From Crotalaria pallida (lineage: Eukaryota; Streptophyta; Magnoliopsida; Fabales; Fabaceae): a stretch of 64,000 nt of DNA. Below the pieces are notes generated by a model. The model was given only the letters and a program-made list of their open reading frames with translations. It had not been told where the DNA came from and made no database searches. The position numbers and the translations under genes were made by a program. The stretch lies in assembly GCA_037953625.1 (NCBI GenBank), contig CM075650.1, positions 9,426,501 through 9,490,500 of the forward strand, written 5' to 3'. The number at the start of each line of letters is the position of its first letter. Within the stretch, counting starts at the first letter, position 1. This document shows positions 1 through 11,095 of this stretch, in pieces.

Positions 1-1110
1 GGGCATTAAAATAAATATTTTTGAAAAATTGACCAAAATACTCGAGTATTTCTGGAAATACTCGAGTAATCGAGTCAGTGGAGAACTCGTTAGTGCGGTT
101 GATGAGTCAACCCACAACGAATTCCTTTGAGTGACACGAAATCACCATGAGAACACGTCAAGGACCTTCGTGTCGAGCTGCATGATGAAGGGAAACGAGT
201 ATTTAAGCCCTGGATTGTTGAAGAAGGAGGATTTGGTTGATTTTTGCTCTGAGAACCTTGGTTTAGGGTTTCCAATTTCGTGGTTCGATTTCTCGATCGT
301 GTTTGAGAATTGGAACGAGAGTGATACACCATTGTGAAGCTCACGTCTCGAGCTTCACAAAAACATAAAAATTGTGAGTTAAGGCGCTGTGTAGAAGGAG
401 AATCGAAGCTGAGAAGCAAGGGTGTTCTTGGTGCCAAAGTTGAAAACTGAAGCTTGGAGCTCACTTTCAACTTGGATTGTGGTAAGCCCTTGGACCCTAT
501 GAATCTCAAATTCGTCTATACTTCTAGTGTAAGTTGCAGAGAATCAATTCTAATCGTTTTCCCTAATTTTAAATCGAATTTTGCATGTCAAATCTTCTGA
601 TTTTGGTGCTCTGCTCAACTATGACTGCATGCATAGGATTTTGGGGGTTGAGCATCTCTAGCCAATTTCTCTGCAATTTCAGAGTTGATTCACGAATTTG
701 AGGTAAGGGTGAAGCTTCTAATTCACTAGAATAAGTTTAAATCTTGTGGAATTAGGATATGAGTCATCAAATGGCTCTATGGGCATAGTTGGAAATAGGA
801 ATGAGGCTTGGAGGCCTTTCTAGACTTAAATGAATATTTGGACATGTGTATTTGGTCACATGCAAGGTGTACTAATGCTGAAAATGGAATGGATATATGT
901 AAAATTGGATTTGGTATGTAAAGTTGTGGAAATTGCATTTTTATGCATAATTATGGATAATCTGTGGTTCAGTGTTAGATGTTGTTAATTCTGTGTTGGA
1001 ACATGTTTAAAATGTGTAAAGTGAGCTATGTTGTTCTTTGGTTTGGACTGGATTGGACTATAATCGAAATTGGTATGTTAAAACTCATTTTTCTGTGCTG
1101 TCTGTCTGCA

Positions 1111-1402
1111 AACACTCGAGTATTATGGGTAATACTCGAGTATTTGGCCTATTTGGAAATTGGAATTTCTGGAAAACTCAAGAACACTCGAGTATTCATA
1201 TAGAACACTCGAGTATTCTGGGAATTTTTAATGAATTTCTGGGAAACCTTAAGAACACTCGAGTTTCATGGAGAACACTCGAGTATTCTAATGAATTTTC
1301 AAAGTATTTCTGGAAAATGAATGAACACTCGAGTAATGTGAGGAACACTCGAGTATTTTCATAAAACTAAGAAACACTCGAGTATTGATAGGTTCACTCG
1401 AG
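1111..1402. repeat. Array of AATACTCGAGTATT-like palindrome doublets
   Basis: Ten CTCGAG cores start at 1115/1135, 1187/1208, 1258/1278, 1328/1348 and 1377/1397. They form five pairs with 20-21 bp inside each pair; pairs recur every 70-72 bp, with the last at 49. A further pair lies at 41/61. The fullest unit, AATACTCGAGTATT, is its own reverse complement. Single pairs with the same 20-bp spacing occur in the gypsy LTRs at 11543/11563 and 16775/16795. Confidence 0.9.
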
Positions 1403-1650
1403 TATTTTGGACCTGAGACAGAAAAATTAACTTTCTTTTAACATACCAATAGGACATCGATTAAGATCAATTATGCTCACGGGAAAAGGTTTCATGTTCC
1501 AATAAAAGGATTGGTAAAAATATTAACAACAGTTTAAACCACTGAAGGAATAATATTGGATGCACATAATAAGATTATTGGTTAATCTTGTGTATATAAT
1601 TTATGTGCATACATGCATGGTGTAAGGTTGGGGATAATTCGGTGGTAAAT

Positions 1651-1824
1651 GGCTCGATGACACATTTTGGTAATGTGGGCAGCATTTGGGAATGCTGTTA
1701 CGTCTTGGTGACGTTGTGTGCACCCTATCCGAGCAATGGCTCGATGACACATTTTGGTAATGTGGGCAGCATTTGGGAATGTTGTTACGTCTTGGTGACG
1801 TTGTGTGCACACTATCCGAGCAGT
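1651..1824. repeat. 87-bp tandem duplication
   Basis: Two nearly identical 87-bp units begin at 1651 and 1738, each starting GGCTCGATGACACATTTTGG and ending near CTATCCGAGCA. The unit is a multiple of three, so it creates repeated short open frames on both strands; these look like by-products rather than genes. A diverged, inverted relative lies at 7764-7990. Confidence 0.9.
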
Positions 1825-2059
1825 TCCACAATACATGTTGGTCATGTATGCCAATTATTGGAATGAACGTTCAATGGACAATGGATTTGGGAGACATGCA
1901 TCATTACTCATAATTAATGGAAATGTTAAAATTGGAAAGCACTCATTCATTTACATGTGTACTTGCATTGGATGTTTGCAACGTATATTGTTACATGCTT
2001 ATTTATTCTTATTCGATTATGTGGATTATGTGCTTACCCCTTATTGCCCATGTTAGGTG

Positions 2060-2544
2060 ATGGCACGCTATCTAGCTTGCATCGAGATGCGCCCGCTCCC
2101 TAGTGGAGTGTGGTACTACGAGGACCATCGAGCCACCTATGAGGGTGAGGTGGAGGTGACTCTATATCACCCCAACCCTTTGGCTCGTGTCCGTCCTCGT
2201 AGGTTTCGCATCCCTATTATCTATACTTTGCATGTACCCCCTTTCTATACCTATCATGGACCACCCCCGACTCGACCTGCTCGTCGTTTTCATTCCTTTC
2301 GTTTTCGAGCTGCTACTAGATCTCACCCTTCTGCTTCTCGAGTGGTTCGAGAGGAGACTCCTATACCTCGTCCGACGAGTCCGGTTCATGGGACTCCCTC
2401 AGCTGACCCAGTGCCAGTGGTGGGGCACCCACTCAGTCAGAGGAGGTAGAGGAGGATCCGGAAGAGGGTGAGAGCGAGGATGAGCCAGTCGAGTACTCCA
2501 CTGGGAGCCAGTGGGGAGTTGGGGATCCACCAGGTGATGCATAG
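2060..2544 (+). pseudogene. Unrecognised retroelement-associated ORF with one frameshift
   Basis: An ATG at 2060 opens a frame rich in Arg and Pro (MARYLACIEMRPLPSG near the start) that runs to 2449. A frame change near 2415-2440 continues into an acidic tail (EEVEEDPEEGESEDEP) ending at TAG 2542-2544. The protein-like composition and the basic-then-acidic pattern suggest one original frame of about 160 residues. An AG precedes the start (GTTAG at 2052-2056), so it may be a downstream exon. I do not recognise the family. The inverted relative of its upstream flank at about 6060-6130 shows that this segment belongs to a repeat family. It could also be a chance open frame inside an LTR. Confidence 0.4.
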
Positions 2545-3074
2545 TATAGATGGTTAGGATGTGGGACGGGTGGAGCAGCTGTTGGAGACTTGGAGGTCAT
2601 GCTATGGAGGAGGATCACCGGACCACTTCTGGGATTTCATATTTTGCTCTATATATATATATATTGTACATATTTTGAGAGATCTCAGTGAGGTGGTCTT
2701 ATATTATGGACTTGTATTTTGTATAAACCTGCTATCTCGACTTTGACTCTGATGTTGATGACTCTTTTTATGATGATCATATATATATAGTTAAGTTTAT
2801 GTTTTCTTCACTAGTATTAAATGTGGGTTATCAAGTCAAGGTCTCTAATTTCCGCTTACTCTGATAAACGTGGTTTCACGCTTTAATAAATAATATTTTC
2901 ATGAAATGATAAAGGTAAGGTTTTTACTAATTGCAAATAAACACCAAGTATTTTACAAAGGCTTTTAAAAGGATTTTTAATTAAATCTTTACTCAATCAA
3001 GTCCATAAACTTTTACCAAAGATAATAAGAGCAATTCTTTTTATCAACATGGATCTATATGAAGGAGTGTTACA

Positions 3075-3090
3075 TATTCCTCCCCCACTT
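3075..3090 (-). other. Polypurine tract (plus-strand primer) of gypsy element
   Basis: On the minus strand this reads AAGTGGGGGAGGAATA and abuts TGTAACACTCC. In Ty3/gypsy elements this tract primes second-strand DNA synthesis next to the 3' LTR. Confidence 0.7.
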
Positions 3091-5439
3091 AAAAAGGGTT
3101 TTCCTTATACTTCCACAAAACTTTTTCGTCTCAAAAATATTTCACAAAATATTATTTCAAAACGAGCTTTTTCGAATAACACGTTTCCGTAATCAAAAAC
3201 ACTTTATCAAACTATTGAGAAAAAGACTTCTTACGTTGCGCACTCTGATCACTCGAGCACGAGTAAGGAAATATTTGTATGACTTCATTCCATAACAGTT
3301 GTAAACATTAGGGTGATCGGTCCTAATATTTAAACTATCAGTAATAAAATCATCCCTTTTAAGATATAATCTTTCTCAAGAAAGACTATACAATATATCT
3401 TTAAGTTGAATGAACTCAAAGATAAGGAATATTATCGTCACTATCAGACTTAGTCAGATAGTTAAGTTCTAGAGACATTTCCGTTGGGGAGAGAAATGTT
3501 TGTCCTATCCCGGTGGTTGTTAATCTCTCTAGCCTTAACTGATCTTTCCATTCTGTAGTGTCCAAGATATTTATCACATCCAACTGTGATAAGAGTTTTG
3601 ATCACAGAAATTTAAGCCAAGGCTTGTTTAGGTTCTCAGATAGCCACACGATTTAATTAACGCAATCGAAAAATTTGACTACGTTAATTCAGGTCGAGAA
3701 AAGATCACTCAGGTCACCTTTATCCAGATCTAACTCACATCCTCTAAGGATGAACACCTTTCCGCACTTGATTCACCGGCTGATCATTCCTTCCTGCTTT
3801 TATCCTCTGAATAATAATTCCGGCGAAAGAAACTTCAGTTGAAACAAACTATTCCCTTGGGTACACCGTATCTTTATCCAGAGTTAAACGCCCCATACTT
3901 TCTACATTGAAGTGAACAAGTGATTCCTTTCTCCTTTTCGGTTATTCTTTTCCATAACGGATTCTCTGAATCACTTCTCCTCTTCTTCTAGTTGGATTCT
4001 TCCTTTGTCAATATTCCTCTTATTTTGGGTTCTGACAATTTGCCTCATAAAATTCTTATGCTTTTCCATCGTCCTCATAAATTCCACATATGCTTCCCAA
4101 TGTCGGGAACTTCCTCATTCCTGATAACTGATAGCTGGCTTGAGATCCGGGCGTAATTCGTCCTTGAGCTTTTCATACTTGGATCCCTCACTTGAATTAT
4201 TGAAGAGGATACTTCATCAACCTTTCGAACTTGATATCACATTCTCCAAGATCCTTATCCACTTGTTTTATTTCCAACAATTCAATCTCCTTTCTTTAAT
4301 TTTCCAAAAACTTCTCTTTGAGTATTTCCCAAGTGATGTGTTAGTCCTCAGCTTCTAACACCTATCTTACATGATTCCATCATATCTTAGCTTCACCATT
4401 AGCATGTAAAACTTTTTGTTTAGTCCTCTTTTGTTCGCTTAATCCCATTTTATCCTCCAAATTCTGGATCATTCGGAACACAAACTCATGTCTTGAGACG
4501 AAGAATTCCATTCGTTACCTCATGAAAGTTGGGTTTCTCCCCTTCCAAAAGTCAATCTTTTATTTTCCTTCACTCTTCGGCAATTCACGAATTCGAATTA
4601 GGAATTCTCTTGTGATTTGTAATCTTCCCCTTCTTACTTCTTGTCGGTCTACTTGCATCATCAAGCTCAAATCTACTAGACTTCTTACTTAATTAAAAAC
4701 AACTTCTTTAATCCCCATATAACTTGCATGAATTGCCTTTCGGCCCATAACAGTTGCTTCCATATTTGCTTTATCCCGATGGCGACGGGGTCTCCGATCA
4801 TGAGCCTTCAAAACTCTGTCTGTCGGCGTTGCCTCTTGTTCAACTCCTTCTGATCACACAGTTACTTCAACTCTCCATGATCACTAACACTTAAAGCGGA
4901 GTGTCATAGAGAATGGCTTCAAACCCTCAGAGCAACCATAATCGTTGCAAGGCTTAAGTCATGTGTCGAGGGATTCATCTTGCGTGTATTCAATCACTTT
5001 GGTGCACACACACCCACTTTCCTTTCTTGTGTCAAAACTTTTGCCTCGATGCACGACAGTACACTTCAATACCTTTGCATGAATCGAGCAAGAATAACAC
5101 AGGAGAGAATGTTAGCCTTCCCTTCAATTACTGAAAATTTTCTTCGCACTCCTCATTCCATATGAAAGGCTAGTCCTTCCGGTTTATCTTGGTTAGAGGT
5201 ATCTTGACTTAAGAAGGTCCACTTGTGAACCAACAATAGTAGCCAATGAGTTCCAAGAGACTCCAACTTCAGTGAGTGACTTTGGTTGCTCCCCCTGTAA
5301 AACTGTATCCCTCGTTGTTAGGTCCACTGCTGTTTCTCCCTTAGAGATTACGTGCTTCAAAGCTTAACTTCATTCAATAAAGCCTACACTTAAAGGGCTA
5401 CAACTACTTCTCTCTCAGGATCCATAACACGTCCTCGGA

Positions 5440-5828
5440 ACGGTCCGCGTGCTCTTTGAGATTCTTCTAATGATTTAGGAGGTCATCAATGGGCATTAGC
5501 ACAAACGATTCCAGATAAGATCTGAAGATTCTGTTCATGTAGCCCTTGAAAATATCAAAGCATAAGTCAATCCAAACGGCTTCACTACTTACTCGTAGTG
5601 TCCGTATCGGAACTGAAATACCGTCTTGAGAATGTCTTCCTTCCAGTTTCCGATTTGATGATACCTCGGCCTTAGGTCATTCTTAGGAAATGTCGAGGCT
5701 TCACAACTTATGCCATACTCGATCCTCTTTTCTTGGTAATGAATGTTCGTCCCTAATGGTGCTCTTATTCCATTACCAATAAAACATTGCTTACGCACAA
5801 TACTTCCACTCTTGTTCTTATCGAACAC
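5440..5828 (-). pseudogene. Ty3/gypsy reverse transcriptase relic
   Basis: The minus-strand translation contains KNDLRPRYHQIGNWKEDILK followed by FQFRYGHYE. This matches the conserved gypsy RT stretch around DLRSGYHQI and TRYGHYE. Further on, IDDLLNH then a stop and KNLKEH matches the catalytic F/Y-IDD block and the residues after it (plus positions about 5460-5490). In a live enzyme this copies the element's RNA into DNA in virus-like particles. The frame is broken by stops and small indels, and only about 130 residues can be followed, so it is inactive. Gypsy rather than copia assignment rests on the DLRSGYHQI-type motif. Confidence 0.8.
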
Positions 5829-6059
5829 TATTGAAGTTCCACTCTTGATACATCTCTTAAAATGTGAATAATATAATTATTATCAAAAGTAGAGACGTTC
5901 CAGAGCTGGTCAATGGTCCTTCGTCCATTCATCCACTTGGTCGGGTCTTCAAGAGTTGTACAAGAAGTTCCTATCCTAAGATGTTTAAGCATTGCATGAT
6001 CCTAAGGGTCGTCCACTTGCACTGATCCCTAGTCTATCTAGGTACCTGGCCAACACCTA

Positions 6060-6130
6060 ATAAGGGCAGGGGGTAAGCTTTACACATTCACATAATCAAA
6101 TGAGAATAAAGTCCTAACATCCACAAGTAA
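6060..6130 (-). repeat. Inverted relative of the 1990-2062 segment
   Basis: The reverse complement of this stretch (GATTATGTGAATGTGTAAAG, then TTACCCCCTGCCCTTATTAG) resembles 1995-2062 (GATTATGTGGATTATGTGCT, then TACCCCTTATTGCCCATGTTAG). Similarity continues weakly beyond the AG on both sides. The two copies are in opposite orientation, so they are not LTRs of one element. Confidence 0.65.
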
Positions 6131-6239
6131 GCATTCGACCATGATAGAAATGCATATACACATGAGAAAACGCCATTTCAATTCATTCTCTTTCATTTTA
6201 GGTGGCATGATGCATGCTTTCCATCTCTCAATTCCTGAT

Positions 6240-7990
6240 GTTCTCTGATTTGGGTCTAATATATGATGTTTTGACCATGATTTAGACTCCCTTTTACTAT
6301 GTATTTGGCTTGTTTCTCTTGTAAATTTAGGATTTTTTGTATAGTTTTTAGGAAGTTAGGTAATTTAGAATCCTTTGAACGTTTTGATTCGTTTTGTGTA
6401 TGTTTCAAGTGCTTTTGTAGCTGAATTTGAGGAAAATAATAAGGAGCGAAACGGAGCCGGAGTAGGTGACGCACGCCCAGGCGTGAGGCCCTGGGCGCCC
6501 AGGCGTGCAAAATGCGAGAAAGTGACATTGTTCGCTGTTTTGACCATAACTTGAGCTACGCTTATCCAAATGAGACGATATAGGTATGATTTTAAAGCTA
6601 AGGAAAAGATCTACAACTTTTCCAATATAGCCTTGCTCAAATTCGTCCATCTTGGGGGTCAAAATCAATGCCTAAGTTGCTGTCAGACACAAATACGGGA
6701 TTCTAAAAGGATTTTGATGATAAATTCTATTTGTAGATAAGATTCTTAAAGATTAGATTATTCTAGAAGGATATTATCATATCATATCAATTGGGATTAG
6801 TTGTAGACTTTAAATATAGGTTTTTCCATTAGGTTTTATAGACTTTTCAGAGTCAAATAAGATATTAGAATAAAATTAGGATTAGAGAAGAGAGACTGTT
6901 ATGAAATTGAGAGCAAGGAGGCAAGGCACAAGGATTGGAGATCAAAATTGCTAGAGGGATCCACTTGATGATTGAAGATCTCTTGGGGGTAAATTGATTA
7001 TTGTCTATGATTATTAGTTTTTCCCATTCCTTCTTCTTCTTCTTCCAATATGTATAATTGAACCTCTTGTTAGGAATAAGGTGGATTTGTATGGATCTTA
7101 ATTTGGATGTTTATTTATAATTTAATGTTTTTCCTTTCAAATCAATTGCTTGGTTGCGCTTTAATTACAATTCATAAAATTGATCACTTTATGTTTTGCT
7201 TTGGTAATCTGAACCTTAATTGGGAAATTAGGATTAAGATTAGGCCTTTCAACCAAACAATATAATTATTCAACTCGTAGGGATACTTTTGGGTAATTGT
7301 ATAACTTTTATAAATTTTACTCACTTAAGGGATTAAGGGGTAAAGTTTAATAAGAAACATAATTGCCATGAGGGATCTAGCTTTTATTGTTTCTGGAGTT
7401 TTTGATTTATTGGAAAACATATTTTCATAATTAATAACCTGATCCTACAATGAAACCAAGTTCCTAACATTTTCCATATTTGCTTCTAAAACCTTTTTAG
7501 TTTCTGATTTGTTTCATTCTTTTTCTCCTACACTCCTATCTCTAAACTCTAAAACCCATACTTGTTAAACATAGTAATCGCAGTTAGGTGAAAGAAATTT
7601 GAAACAATTTGCAATCCCCAAGTGCAACAATAATTTTACTTACTCTTTATTACTTGTGCGATCGGTACACTTGTCGAATTGCCAACATTCTCCAACTATC
7701 ACTCTTATGCATGTCCATCCAAACAACCCGTATACGTTCTCATAACGTATAGCGAACCTACTCGGAACGTGATACATAACGTCACTACCAAAGTGTGTGT
7801 CACGTCGCGAAGAAGTAAACCACATCAACAGCATCCCACAATGCTGGCCATATTACCAAAATGTGTCATCGAGCAAGCCGCACGACTATGCTTGGAACGT
7901 GGTACATAACGCCACTACCAAAGTGTGCGTCGCGTCACCAAGACATAACATCCACGTTCACAACAACCAATGTTGGCCACATTACCAAAA
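6240..7990. other. LTR-like or untranslated retroelement sequence, no gene seen
   Basis: No credible open frame is present; short frames at 6256-6668 are shadows. The stretch near 6465-6510 contains GCCCAGGCGTG repeated, a GC-rich motif also echoed in the gypsy LTRs at about 11580-11670 and 16810-16900, so retroelement origin is likely. The end holds a 130-bp tandem repeat (7764-7990). The class of element cannot be fixed from what is visible. Confidence 0.4.
7764..7990. repeat. Diverged tandem repeat, about 130-bp period
   Basis: GGAACGTGATACATAACG at 7764 recurs as GGAACGTGGTACATAACG at 7894, and CTGGCCATATTACCAAAATG recurs as TTGGCCACATTACCAAAATG. In reverse complement it is related to the 87-bp repeat at 1651-1824 (shared TTTTGGTAATGTGG-type core and CGTCTTGGTGACG-like core). 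The copia LTR at 7994 begins at its edge. Confidence 0.75.
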
Positions 7991-7993
7991 TGT

Positions 7994-9737
7994 TGTTGGA
8001 AGTCAAGCTAGTGTTGGAAGACATGCTTCAAACTCTCTCATGGACTTCAAGAAAATATCAAGCTAATGTTTTGATGATAAAAAACAAACTCAAGATTCAA
8101 GCTCACAAGTTCCTTCAAGTTCAAGTTGAAGATTCAAGCAAGATATAAGTTTAGAAGCCTTTTCCCTTAGGACATATTTGTAAGGTAATGAAGTTTCTAT
8201 TCTTAATGAGTTTAAAAGGCCAATAAGTTTTTCAGTTAAAGGAGAAGAAAATGTGTTTTCATGAAAATCTATTTTTCTATCTTAGTTTCTGTGAAAATAC
8301 TTGATGAAACAAAACTCTGGATATTTTTATTTTATGCAAGAAGGAGTAATCGATTAATTGGCTAAGGTAATCGATTAACTTTGTTGCATCATAGAAAAAT
8401 CAGAGAGCTTGTAATCGATTAAATGAACTTTGCTAATCCATTACTTTCTTATGAGAGTAATCGATTACCTGGATCAAATAATCGATTAAAATTGTTGCAT
8501 CATATATTTTCCTGAGACAAAATAATCGATTATTGCTTTGTAGTAATCGATTACATGATGTTGCATCATTCAATTAACAGAGGCTCAGTAATCGATTATT
8601 TGATGAGTGATAATCGATTAAATGAGCTGCATCATATAATGAACAGGGGTGATGTAATCGATTAACTATTATTGGTCTAATCGATTACTTGTTTTTCAAA
8701 AGAATTTAAAAGTTTCTATTTTTGAAGGAATAATCGATTACCTTCATAAAGTAATCAATTACTTCAACTTTTATTGAAAAACGTGTCAGAATCATTTTGA
8801 TTATTTCCAGATTTGTTTTTATATATAAGATTCTGATTTATTTTCAAAAATTCGAAAATTATTTTGAATTTGAATTATTTCCTTATTCGTTTTAAGAATC
8901 AAATCTTTATTTTATTTCTTAAATCATTTTGATTTAGTTTCGATTTTAAAACTTATTACAAAATCATATTTTATTTTATTTTGATTTAAAATTGATTTAG
9001 ATTTGTTGATTTAAATCTTTTTGAATTATAAAAGTTATTCTTTCAGAAATCACTCCAACATTCTTTCATTCTTTTTCTTCTGACAATTTTCTGAAAATCG
9101 CGTTCTCTCCTTCTCCTACTTTTCTCTGAACATAACGCTCATATTTTTTGAAGAACTCTAAGAAACTCTCGTTGGCCATTTAGACTTCAAAAGAGAACTT
9201 CATTATCGTAGAGCATTGAATTGTTGTATCTGTGTTTTGAGAACACATCAAACTTGTTGTAATCACTCTCATTGAATTGTACTCAACCTTAGTGGCTAGG
9301 GAGAGAATCCCATATTTCAACGTTGAGGTGTTCGTAGGGTGAGGAACCCTGCTGTGTGTTGTTGAGGCCCCTAGCGAACGGAGGTTCCTAGTAGTGTACA
9401 GGGTGCTCTCGGTTGTAATTGGGTGCGGCTCAATTGCTGGTTATAGAACTCTCAAGCGGGTCGCTTGGGGACTGGACTAGGCCTTTCGACGGGAAGGCTG
9501 AACCAGTATAAAATTTCTGGTGCAAGCTTTTCTATCCCTATCTCTTTTATTTTTCGCATATTTCATTTATTTACGTTTCCGCGCTACTCTTATATTTTCT
9601 ATCAATCGTTTTCGCTCTCCTTCTCAAACGTCTAATCGCTCCATCGCAAAACATTTTTTAATTTATAAGGGTTTTTGCAATAATTTAATAAAACTCGATT
9701 CACCCCCCCTCTCGAGATTTTGAGGCCAAACCCAACA
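7994..9737 (+). mobile_element. 5' LTR of a SIRE-like Ty1/copia element
   Basis: The LTR is bounded by TGTTGG (7994) and CCAACA (9732-9737), a 6-bp terminal inverted pair, and is followed at once by a primer binding site. Length is about 1744 bp. It contains a TAATCGATTA doublet array at 8347-8761. The 3' half (9290-9520) is GC-richer, with sequence typical of copia LTRs just before the primer site. The 3' LTR is missing because the element is cut at about 11096, so identity between LTRs, and therefore age, cannot be measured. Confidence 0.8.
8347..8761. repeat. TAATCGATTA palindrome doublet array
   Basis: Exact TAATCGATTA sites start at 8347, 8368, 8412, 8458, 8479, 8523, 8544, 8589, 8611, 8655, 8678 and 8731, with one-base variants at 8434 and 8752. 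They form seven doublets with 21-23 bp inside a pair. Doublets repeat every 65-66 bp except two steps (46 and 76). The 10-mer is a perfect palindrome containing ATCGAT. Confidence 0.95.
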
Positions 9738-9739
9738 AT

Positions 9740-9751
9740 TGGCATCAGAGC
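9740..9751 (+). other. Primer binding site, initiator methionine tRNA type
   Basis: TGGCATCAGAGC lies three bases after the LTR end. It differs by one base from TGGTATCAGAGC, the common complement of the plant initiator Met tRNA 3' end. Confidence 0.85.
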
Positions 9752-9787
9752 TAGTCTCTTGTGTTAAGACTTAACCGTCTCAAGAGT

Positions 9788-11095
9788 ATGGTTTCAAACT
9801 CTCTGTTTGGTGGTGAAGGGAGTTCTATTAACCGTCCTCCCATGTTTGATGGGGTAGGGTACGCGTATTGGAAAGCCCGTATGAAAATTTTTATTCAAGG
9901 AGTTGGATTAAAGGTTTGGGATTCGATCGTAAATGGTCCCTATGTTCCTACCTATGTAGTTAATGGTAACATCGTCGAAAAGCCTATGGTTGAGTGGACG
10001 GAGGAGGAGGAACGTAGAGTCCAGTACGATTTGAAAGCGAAAAATATTATAACATCTGCTTTGAGCTATGATGAGTTTTTCAAGATATCTACGTGTGAGA
10101 CTGCGCAGCAAATGGGGATACATTAGAAGTCACACATGAAGGTACAACTGAAGTGAAAAGGTCAAGAGTCAACACTGTGACAGGTGAATATGAATTATTC
10201 AGAATGAAAGATGGAGAAACTATCCAGGAGATCCAAAAACACGTCACGATGATTGTCAACCAATTAACAACATTGGGGAAGAAATTCACCAATGAGGATC
10301 TTAACAACAAAGTTCTAAGGTGTTTGGGAAGAGAATGGCAACCCAAAGTGATGGCAATTGCTGAGTCTAGAAATCTTTCGACTATGACGTTGGCAACTCT
10401 CTTCGAAAAGTTAAAAGAGCATGAAAGTGAACTGAAAAGATTGGCTCAACATGAAGAGGAGAGCAAGAATGTCAAAAGTCTGGCGTTCAAGGCTGAAGCA
10501 CCAGCAACTGAAAGTGACTCGGACAAAGAACTGATCAATGATGAACACATGGGACTTCTGGTCAAAAAGTTTGGGAAGTTCCTGAGGAAGAAAAGCAACT
10601 TCAACTCCCAAAACAGAAAGGACAACAACAAAGGTGGAGGATCATCCATTACATGTCATGAATGTGGCAAGCCTGGTCACATCAGAGCGGAGTGCTACTA
10701 CTTGAAAAAGAAAGAAAATTCAGAAAGAAGCACCTCCAATCCAAGGAAAGGGAAGCAAGCATACCTGGCATGGCTAAACAATGAGGGGGGTTCAGACGAA
10801 GATTCAGACGAACAAGAAGAGACAGCCAACATATGCTTGATGGCACATGAAGATGAGGTAACTTCTAATCTAGAACATTCTTATGATGAATTACAAGAGG
10901 CTTTTGAAGAATTACATGAGGAATCAATGAGGTTATCTTTATTGATTTCTTTGGAAAAGAAAAATTCAGCTTCTCTTGTACAAAAGAATCAAGAACTTAT
11001 TAAAGAAAATGAATTTTTGAAAAATCAAAATAAGGAGCTGAATTCAATTTTGAAAAATTCTTCAAGCACCTCGAGTTATGAAGTTAAATTTAAAG
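9788..11095 (+). pseudogene. Ty1/copia (SIRE-like) gag, frameshifted and truncated
   Basis: The start chosen is ATG 9788 (MVSNSLFGGEGSS), as the nine codons before it are not family-like. The N-terminal part has the copia gag pattern FDGVGYAYWKARMKIF. The central part (ELFRMKDGETIQEI to LKEHESELKRL) is the UBN2-type gag core. A zinc knuckle, CHECGKPGHIRAEC (CX2CX4HX4C), lies at about 10651-10692 and would bind element RNA; a coiled-coil-like C-terminal region follows. One base is missing at about 10112 (ATGGGGATACA where ATGTGGGATACA is expected), giving TAG at 10124. After residue ...YEVKFKA the sequence runs into a gypsy LTR at 11096, so protease and pol are absent. The rest of the frame is well preserved. 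Confidence 0.9.

Larger units (their letters stand above)
1..3074 (-). mobile_element. Putative long LTR of a degraded minus-strand Ty3/gypsy element
   Basis: Read on the minus strand, position 3074 starts TGTAACACTCC and is preceded by a polypurine tract (3075-3090). That is the usual start of a 3' LTR in plant gypsy elements. The far end lies outside the window or is lost, so the full extent down to base 1 is inferred. The stretch contains the palindrome doublets (41-66, 1115-1402), an 87-bp tandem duplication (1651-1824) and a plus-strand open frame (2060-2544). No second copy of this LTR was found in the window, so the boundaries are not confirmed by pairing. Confidence 0.4.
3075..5960 (-). 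mobile_element. Internal region of a decayed minus-strand Ty3/gypsy element
   Basis: The left edge carries a polypurine tract (minus-strand AAGTGGGGGAGGAATA, 3075-3090) directly before an LTR-like TGTAACACTCC. A gypsy-type reverse transcriptase relic lies at 5440-5828 on the same strand. The 2.3 kb between them, where RNase H and integrase should be, has no long open frame and no motif I can defend. No protease, gag or 5' LTR was found to the right; at about 6030 the sequence changes to another repeat in inverted orientation. The element is truncated and dead. Confidence 0.6.

Noticed and set aside
90..509. 139-codon minus-strand open frame
   Set aside because: Composition (Ser/Arg/Gln-rich, no domain) and position in LTR-like sequence fit a chance frame; no splice or start evidence.
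1582..1866. Overlapping frames on both strands with repeated peptides
   Set aside because: They arise from the 87-bp tandem duplication, whose length is a multiple of three; open on both strands, so not coding evidence.
8347..8761. CRISPR-like array of regularly spaced repeats
   Set aside because: The repeats are 10-bp palindromes in a plant LTR with doublet spacing; no cas genes and clearly eukaryotic context.
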